NCBI RefSeq assembly: GCF_900142225.1
Contig: NZ_FRAD01000038.1
Coordinates: 1-10,042 of the forward strand
Source: Hathewaya proteolytica DSM 3090
Lineage (GTDB): Bacteria > Bacillota > Clostridia > Clostridiales > Clostridiaceae
Direction: 5' to 3'
Length of the DNA stretch: 10,042 nucleotides
In this document: positions 5,366 through 10,042 of the stretch, piece by piece
Layout of the letters: each line of letters opens with the position of its first letter
How positions within the stretch are numbered: position 1 is the stretch's first letter
The notes under the pieces: generated by a model
The model's database searches: none
The model's input: the letters and a program-made list of their open reading frames with translations, nothing else
Told to the model about the DNA's origin: nothing
Program-made: the position numbers and the translations under genes

Positions 5366-6259
5366 TTAATTACAATTTAAAAATTCCGTTATATTTGCTA
5401 CTACTTTCATTGCCAACCTTCTTCTTGCATTTTTTGTAAATCCTGTCACCACTGGTGTCATAATGATATTGCTATATCGGGAACATTTTTTTCTAAAGTC
5501 CCCCGTGGCCGATACCCCATCAAATATAGCGAAATTCTCTTTGTCATCTATCCACCGAAAAAAAGCTTGTTCTTCGAAACATGGTGATAATCCAGTATTT
5601 ATAAGAACTTTACCCCCACCCATGGTCTTAAATTCTTCTTCACCTAATACCACAGTATTTCTTGGAAGGTGTACAGAAATTATATCGCACTGCTTTAAAA
5701 GTTGTTCTTTACTCAAATAAGTATATTTGCAATGTTCTTTCTCGTGTCTATTGTTATAAAATATTTTCATACCAAAAAAATCTGCAGCTTCAGCCACCAT
5801 ATTTCCCACAGTGCCAAGACCTATGATACCAAGTTTAATGTCCTCTAGCTCAATCTGCTCATTTCTGAACATTATAGTACCAGTTCCCTTAAATAATCTA
5901 ATAAGTTCACTGAATATATATTCTATAACTCCCTTGTCACCATAGTGACTCACACCAATAACATATATATTTCTTCTTCTAGCTGTCATAACATCTACAT
6001 TAGCAGATTTTTCATCGTACAGCGTACAACACATACCAATATACTTAAGTTTTGACAATGATGTTATAACTTTCTCGCTTATTTTGGTATTCCAAGACAC
6101 CAGCATACAGTCAGCATCCTTCATACGCTTTACAATTTCATCATCACTGTCTGGAATGTCATTATACAATACTATTTCATCGCACAACTCCTTAAGCTTG
6201 TCTCCCACAAATTCCTCTATGCCTGTATAATCAACAGCTACTATTTTTTTAAATTTCAT
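5366..6259 (-). CDS. D-2-hydroxyacid-dehydrogenase-like protein lacking the catalytic residues
   Basis: The 297-residue product has the layout of D-isomer-specific 2-hydroxyacid dehydrogenases: a flavodoxin-like N-terminal part, then a Rossmann domain with G147-L-G-T-V-G152. The family's catalytic Arg, Glu and His are absent. The usual N-x-x-R-G reads NTGLS (L224 at the Arg position), the D-V-F-x-x-E-P region reads DGVSATG (T252 at the Glu position), and T-P-H reads TPV (V270 at the His position). The FYNNRH sequence after the second Rossmann strand lacks the usual Asp, which may favour NADP or no specific cofactor. Ordinary dehydrogenase activity is therefore unlikely, and a sensing or structural role is possible. 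I chose the ATG at 6259 because AAAGGGAG lies eight bases before it. An in-frame TTG at 6283 adds eight residues but has no such site. It follows the Hpt gene by 47 bases. Confidence 0.85.
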   Translation of the reverse strand: MKFKKIVAVDYTGIEEFVGDKLKELCDEIVLYNDIPDSDDEIVKRMKDADCMLVSWNTKISEKVITSLSKLKYIGMCCTLYDEKSANVDVMTARRRNIYVIGVSHYGDKGVIEYIFSELIRLFKGTGTIMFRNEQIELEDIKLGIIGLGTVGNMVAEAADFFGMKIFYNNRHEKEHCKYTYLSKEQLLKQCDIISVHLPRNTVVLGEEEFKTMGGGKVLINTGLSPCFEEQAFFRWIDDKENFAIFDGVSATGDFRKKCSRYSNIIMTPVVTGFTKNARRRLAMKVVANITEFLNCN

Positions 6260-6306
6260 ACAAAACACTCCCTTTAAAAGCAATAAATCTTTTTGTAATA
6301 TATTTA

Positions 6307-6657
6307 TTAAAATTCCTCTTTTATAGTTTTTACAAGGATATTATAGCTATCCCTTACTTCTATAAAAGTTTTCTTTGCCAATGATATATCACGTTGATTT
6401 CTCAATGCCTCCACAAGGTCACATATATTCTCGTATAGAATTACAAAGCTCAAATTGCCCGTTTCACCTTTTAAGGTATGTGCCTCTTCAAAAGCTTTAT
6501 TGTAGTCCTCTTTTTCCATAGCTACTTCTAGCCTATGAAAGGTTTCATCACTTAAGAATTTAACTACATATTTCTCATACAACAAAGCCATGCCGCCAAA
6601 TCTCTCAACTCCACTGGCATAATCTATTCCTGCCTTTTGTAAATTATTAACCTTCAT
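6307..6657 (-). CDS. Stand-alone Hpt (histidine phosphotransfer) domain protein
   Basis: The 116-residue protein is an all-helical Hpt domain with the phospho-accepting motif AHTLKGETGNLS and H60 as the expected phosphorylation site. There is no kinase, receiver or membrane segment, so it is a soluble relay protein. Hpt domains carry phosphate from a kinase's C-terminal receiver to a response regulator. It starts 20 bases after the stop of the hybrid kinase, which has receivers but no Hpt domain of its own, so this protein very probably completes that phosphorelay. The ATG at 6657 is preceded by a purine-rich GGGGGAAAGAGAGCGG stretch that supplies a moderate ribosome binding site. No response regulator that would accept the phosphate is present in the window. 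Confidence 0.9.
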   Translation of the reverse strand: MKVNNLQKAGIDYASGVERFGGMALLYEKYVVKFLSDETFHRLEVAMEKEDYNKAFEEAHTLKGETGNLSFVILYENICDLVEALRNQRDISLAKKTFIEVRDSYNILVKTIKEEF

Positions 6658-6677
6658 TCCGCTCTCTTTCCCCCATA

Positions 6678-9600
6678 CTATTTTATTACGTCTTCTAAAG
6701 TTTTGTATAGCACCTTTGTGTCAATTGGTTTTGCAATATGGCCGTTCATACCTGCAGACAATGCCGCTGAAACATCCTCTGTAAAAGCATTGGCAGTCAT
6801 AGCTAAAATAGGAATGCTCTTAGCCTGACCATGGTCTAATTTTCTGATATTTCGTGTGGCTTCATATCCGTCCATAACAGGCATTTGGATATCCATCAAT
6901 ACGGCATCATATGTTCCCACAGCCGATTGTTTGAACTTTTCAACAGCTTCCTTTCCATTTTTAGCACAATGAACTTCCATATTTACCATTCTTAAAATCT
7001 CTACTGCTATTTCAGTGTTCAACTCGTTGTCCTCTGCAAGTAGAACTCGCCTGCCAGCAAAGTTGTATTCACGATCTTTAACAATGAGTTTTTTCTCACC
7101 ACCTGAGTTTAAAGATACAAGCAAGTCAAATACAGTAGATTGGAACAGTGGTTTTTGTATCAGCATGTCTGCCCCTGCTTCTCTTGCCTCTTCCTCTATT
7201 TCTCCTAAATCATATGCAGACACGATTATAATGAGAGTATTTTTGTCAATGAATTCTCTTATACTTCTAGTTACCTCAACGCCACCGATGCCAGGCATTT
7301 TCCAATCGATGAAACATATATTGTATTTTTCATTTTTTTCATAACGATGTTTTAAAAGTTCTAGTGCTTCAATTCCACTAGCTGCCATGGAGTATCTTAC
7401 ACCAATTCTTTTTAAAATAGTTGCCGTATACTCCCTATTTTCATCGTCATCATCTACAATGAGAACCCTAATATCTTCGAGATTCATAGGAGCATTCTTT
7501 TCTTCCACTTCATTTATTTTGAATGGTAAGTCAACGGTAAAGGAAGTACCTTCTCCTTTTTTAGATTTAACATCTATGGCACCCCTCATAAGCTCCACCA
7601 AACTTTTTGTTATAGAAAGACCTAGTCCACTTCCACCGTGTCTCATAGCCGTTTCGGCACCCTCTTGTTCAAAAGGTTTAAAAACTCTTTCCAGCAGTTC
7701 CTCGGACATTCCAATACCTGTATCCTCTACAGTAAAGCTAAAGAAAGTATTGTTGTCACGACAATTTTTTTCACTGACTACTATTCTAATCTTACCACCC
7801 TTCTCCGTAAATTTATACGCATTGGACAACAAATTCATAATGACTTGATTTACCCTAAGCTCATCGCCCACAAGGTTTTCGTGTCGGATGTCCGATGCTA
7901 CCATGGAGAAATCTATACCTTTTTGTTTGCACTGCAAGTAATATATATCTGAAATAGGTGATAATAATTTTTGTATATTAAAAGGTTTATTTGAAATCCT
8001 TAATTTATCATTTTCAATAGCCGACATATCCAACACATCGTTGATTATTCCTAGAAGTATTTTGGAGGAATTTTCGATTTTATTTATATACTGCTCCATT
8101 TTACTATTCTTTTCTGTGTAATTTTTCGCAATATATGTTATTCCCACAATGGCGTTCATTGGAGTTCGGATTTCATGACTCATCTTCGATAAAAACTCAC
8201 TTTTAGCCTTGTTGGCCTGTTCAGCTTGCTCCACAGCCCTACATAGCAACTCGTTGGCTTGTTTCCTCTTTTTATTTACAATAAGCAGTATGACAATCAT
8301 TAAAATAGCCACCATAGCAACGGCAAGTACGATACTGCTTTGAACTGGGTTATTGTATATAAAGTCGCTAAGGCTAAAATTTCTTGACAAATCAGGTTTC
8401 ATCCTTATGATCTTTTCCATAGTCTCTCTATCTAGACTTCTTAACACCTTGTTTATTATGGAAAATAAGCGAGGATCTTGATCTTTCATCACTCCCACGC
8501 TTAGAAACTGCATTCGCCCCATGATCCCTCTTATTTTGATATTTCTAAATTTTGACATAGAAGAGTAATAATCGGCCTCCCGCATGTTTACCATAGCATA
8601 TTGTACAATTCCATTCTTCACAGCTTCAATGCATTGCTCAGAATTGTCATAGAACTTTACAGTATAGTCATTGCCGACATTGCGCTTCACATTGTTTTCA
8701 CTATAGTAGCCTCTTGCCACAGCCACAGTTTTTGTATTAGAATTTTGCGTGGAGTACATTAAAACCGAAGGCATCATTACAAAAGGTTCTGACATAAGAC
8801 AATTAAAATTTTTTACCATAGCAAAATTATATGGCAGCGACGATATCATCCTTACATCTTCATTCTTGCAGATATTTAACAGATCATCATAGCCCTTGGC
8901 AGGTATAAACTGAAATTTAATCCCTGACAATTGGGATATCTTTTTATATACTTCTGAAATAGCTCCGGAAAATTCTCCAGTCTTTTCATTTTGTTCCTCC
9001 ATAGGAGGCCATTTTGCATCATATGCAACCTTGATAACTGGATTTTGCTGTATATACATTTTTTCTCTTTCAGTAAAAACAGGTTTAAAATTGGCATTGC
9101 CATCCCCAAAGTATTCAAACTTCAACCTATTGTCGAAATCAGGGTTATTGTTCTTTATTTCATTTATAGCATAGTCTAGTTTTTTTATTATATTGCTATT
9201 GCCCTTTGTAGTAGCAATATAAAAGTGTTTAGAATTAAATTTACCTATAATTCGGTAACCCTTCAGTTTCACATTGTTGCTTATAAGAGCCGATTGAACT
9301 TCCCCCTTATCAAGGGCCTTGAGCACTTCTTGAAAACTGCTGTATTCCACGGTATCCACTGTGAATTTATTTTTCTTGCAATAAGCTAAAAGACCTTCAT
9401 TTATGCTATTCTTTCCTACTACACCCACTTTCATGCCCTGAAAATTCTTAAAATCCTCATAGGCAATGTCACATTCTTCTGTTGTTATGAGATATGACAT
9501 CAATTTTCCTATAGTAGCCTGCGGAAAATCAAATTTCCCCTTTGTTTCGGAACTGGCCGTAATAGGAGTCAGTAAATCTATTTCCCCCTTTTCCAGCATT

Positions 9601-9689
9601 TCCACAGCTTTTTCCCAAGTGGTATTTACATACTCATAGTCCCATCTCGCGTATTGGGCAATTGTTTCAAGGTATTGAGTTTGTGTCAA
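6678..9689 (-). CDS. Hybrid sensor histidine kinase, two SBP-like sensor domains and two receivers, apparently truncated at the 5' end
   Basis: The frame encodes about 1003 residues. Order: a partial family-3 solute-binding-protein-like domain (1 to about 198), a second such domain (about 217-440), one membrane segment (451-472), HisKA with SHEIRTP (phospho-His H505), HATPase with the N-box around 614-623, DTGIGM (656-661) and GGSGLGLS (685-692), receiver 1 (741-855; D795, S824, K846) and receiver 2 (881-1000; D933, T965, K987). This is the EvgS/BvgS-type plan, with the Hpt domain on the next gene. The frame opens at a TTG with no ribosome binding site, and a TAG lies nine codons further up. 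There is no signal peptide, and the first sensor domain begins inside its usual 'YLxxIAxYxxW' helix. I read it as 5'-truncated, perhaps a pseudogene or a kinase no longer exported correctly. A sequence error is the alternative. The given start is only the open-frame limit. Confidence 0.85.
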   Translation of the reverse strand: MTQTQYLETIAQYARWDYEYVNTTWEKAVEMLEKGEIDLLTPITASSETKGKFDFPQATIGKLMSYLITTEECDIAYEDFKNFQGMKVGVVGKNSINEGLLAYCKKNKFTVDTVEYSSFQEVLKALDKGEVQSALISNNVKLKGYRIIGKFNSKHFYIATTKGNSNIIKKLDYAINEIKNNNPDFDNRLKFEYFGDGNANFKPVFTEREKMYIQQNPVIKVAYDAKWPPMEEQNEKTGEFSGAISEVYKKISQLSGIKFQFIPAKGYDDLLNICKNEDVRMISSLPYNFAMVKNFNCLMSEPFVMMPSVLMYSTQNSNTKTVAVARGYYSENNVKRNVGNDYTVKFYDNSEQCIEAVKNGIVQYAMVNMREADYYSSMSKFRNIKIRGIMGRMQFLSVGVMKDQDPRLFSIINKVLRSLDRETMEKIIRMKPDLSRNFSLSDFIYNNPVQSSIVLAVAMVAILMIVILLIVNKKRKQANELLCRAVEQAEQANKAKSEFLSKMSHEIRTPMNAIVGITYIAKNYTEKNSKMEQYINKIENSSKILLGIINDVLDMSAIENDKLRISNKPFNIQKLLSPISDIYYLQCKQKGIDFSMVASDIRHENLVGDELRVNQVIMNLLSNAYKFTEKGGKIRIVVSEKNCRDNNTFFSFTVEDTGIGMSEELLERVFKPFEQEGAETAMRHGGSGLGLSITKSLVELMRGAIDVKSKKGEGTSFTVDLPFKINEVEEKNAPMNLEDIRVLIVDDDDENREYTATILKRIGVRYSMAASGIEALELLKHRYEKNEKYNICFIDWKMPGIGGVEVTRSIREFIDKNTLIIIVSAYDLGEIEEEAREAGADMLIQKPLFQSTVFDLLVSLNSGGEKKLIVKDREYNFAGRRVLLAEDNELNTEIAVEILRMVNMEVHCAKNGKEAVEKFKQSAVGTYDAVLMDIQMPVMDGYEATRNIRKLDHGQAKSIPILAMTANAFTEDVSAALSAGMNGHIAKPIDTKVLYKTLEDVIK

Positions 9690-9820
9690 GTTAAAGTGGG
9701 CAATTTTGTATTCCTAATTTTCCCATTATAAGTTCAGTTAAATTTTTACCCCCGAAGAGTTTCGATTGAAGTCTAAAAGGGGAACACTTATCCCGTCAAT
9801 TTTTAGCTAAAATTCTCATA
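9690..9820. other. Junction region between the truncated kinase and the upstream gene
   Basis: These 131 bases hold no convincing gene, ribosome binding site or promoter for the kinase. On the minus strand a short frame ends in MGKLGIQNCPL and stops at 9690-9692, and none of the three minus-strand frames gives the missing signal peptide and beginning of the sensor domain. A GC-richer patch (CCCC at about 9777 and GGGGG at about 9750, minus strand) can pair weakly but has no T-tract. This may be the scar of a deletion or of an element insertion. I could not assign it. Confidence 0.4.
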
Positions 9821-10042
9821 CTATCTATAAATAAGCTCACTAAAACTTCTTTCCTTAAAAAAATCTTGTATAGCTTTTCGTCCATTAGTTATGGCGTAGC
9901 CTGTAAATGGTATTCTTGCTTGTTGTATAGGATAATACTTACTTTTCTTTACCTTCTTATTTACATCTGACGCCGTTAAAGTAATCATCTCTGTTATTGT
10001 TTCTAGTTTCTCATTTGTAACAATGCCTGAGCATACTTCATT
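9821..10042 (-). CDS. C-terminal end of an unrecognised protein, running off the window
   Basis: An uninterrupted minus-strand frame enters from the right edge and gives 73 codons before TAG at 9823-9821. The peptide is basic (KKVKKSKYYP) and ends in a helix, DFFKERSFSELIYR, preceded by IPFTGYAITNGRKA. I do not recognise the family. No membrane segment or cysteine-rich motif is visible in this part. The composition would suit a nucleic-acid-binding or mobile-element protein, but that is only a guess. No start can be given. It points the same way as the kinase, 131 bases upstream of the first kinase codon, and its gene or the event that placed it there may explain the kinase's missing 5' end. 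Confidence 0.6.
   Translation of the reverse strand, partial: NEVCSGIVTNEKLETITEMITLTASDVNKKVKKSKYYPIQQARIPFTGYAITNGRKAIQDFFKERSFSELIYR

Noticed and set aside
6260..6283. Longer start (TTG at 6283) for the dehydrogenase-like protein
   Set aside because: The ATG at 6259 has a well-placed AAAGGGAG site; the extra eight residues contain that site and have no ribosome binding site of their own.
7387..7848. Plus-strand open frame of 153 codons opposite the kinase
   Set aside because: It is antisense to the conserved HATPase and receiver coding sequence, its product is low-complexity Ser/Leu/Pro, and it has no ribosome binding site.
8876..9118. Minus-strand 80-codon frame inside the kinase
   Set aside because: It is another frame within the second solute-binding-like domain, which is continuous in the main frame.
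9745..9780. CCCC...GGGG pairing as a terminator for the partial upstream gene
   Set aside because: The stem is short, the loop is long, and no T-tract follows on either strand.
1..10042. CRISPR arrays, tRNA or rRNA genes
   Set aside because: No regularly spaced repeats and no tRNA- or rRNA-like sequence were seen on either strand.

Overview
The window is low-GC DNA with a clostridial character (Bacillota, probably Clostridium in the broad sense). The signs are AT-rich intergenic sequence, strong AAGGAG-type ribosome binding sites, a SAM-I riboswitch before metK and a gram-positive lipoprotein signal. The species cannot be named from this sequence alone.

Layout. Positions 1-330 are the right end of an IS1380-family (ISEcp1-like) insertion sequence: the last 40 codons of the transposase, a non-coding tail with a good outward-facing promoter, and a terminal inverted repeat at 317-330. 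Two plus-strand genes follow: a cysteine-rich DUF2284 putative metal-binding protein (396-944) and an unrecognised 65-residue protein (1047-1244). Everything after that is on the minus strand. metK (1313-2488) converges on the small gene across a shared bidirectional terminator and is preceded by a complete SAM-I riboswitch with a readable terminator/antiterminator switch.

Next is a compact, overlapping operon (5235 down to 2860): ECF sigma factor, single-pass membrane protein (probable anti-sigma factor), and a lipoprotein serpin. A match to the ECF promoter type (TGAGAG-N16-CGTATA) and a perfect 16-bp palindrome lie in front of it. I read it as a self-activating cell-surface stress circuit whose output is a surface-anchored protease inhibitor. 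This is the most interesting system in the window.

The last block (9689 down to 5366) is a large hybrid sensor kinase (two periplasmic-binding-protein-like sensor domains, one membrane segment, HisKA, HATPase, two receiver domains), a stand-alone Hpt phosphotransfer protein, and a 2-hydroxyacid-dehydrogenase-like protein whose catalytic Arg/Glu/His positions are all substituted. The kinase appears to be cut off at its 5' end: it has no signal peptide, no credible start, and lacks the first part of its first sensor domain. Upstream of that break, the C-terminal 73 codons of an unrecognised protein run in from the window edge. No output DNA-binding regulator for this phosphorelay is present.
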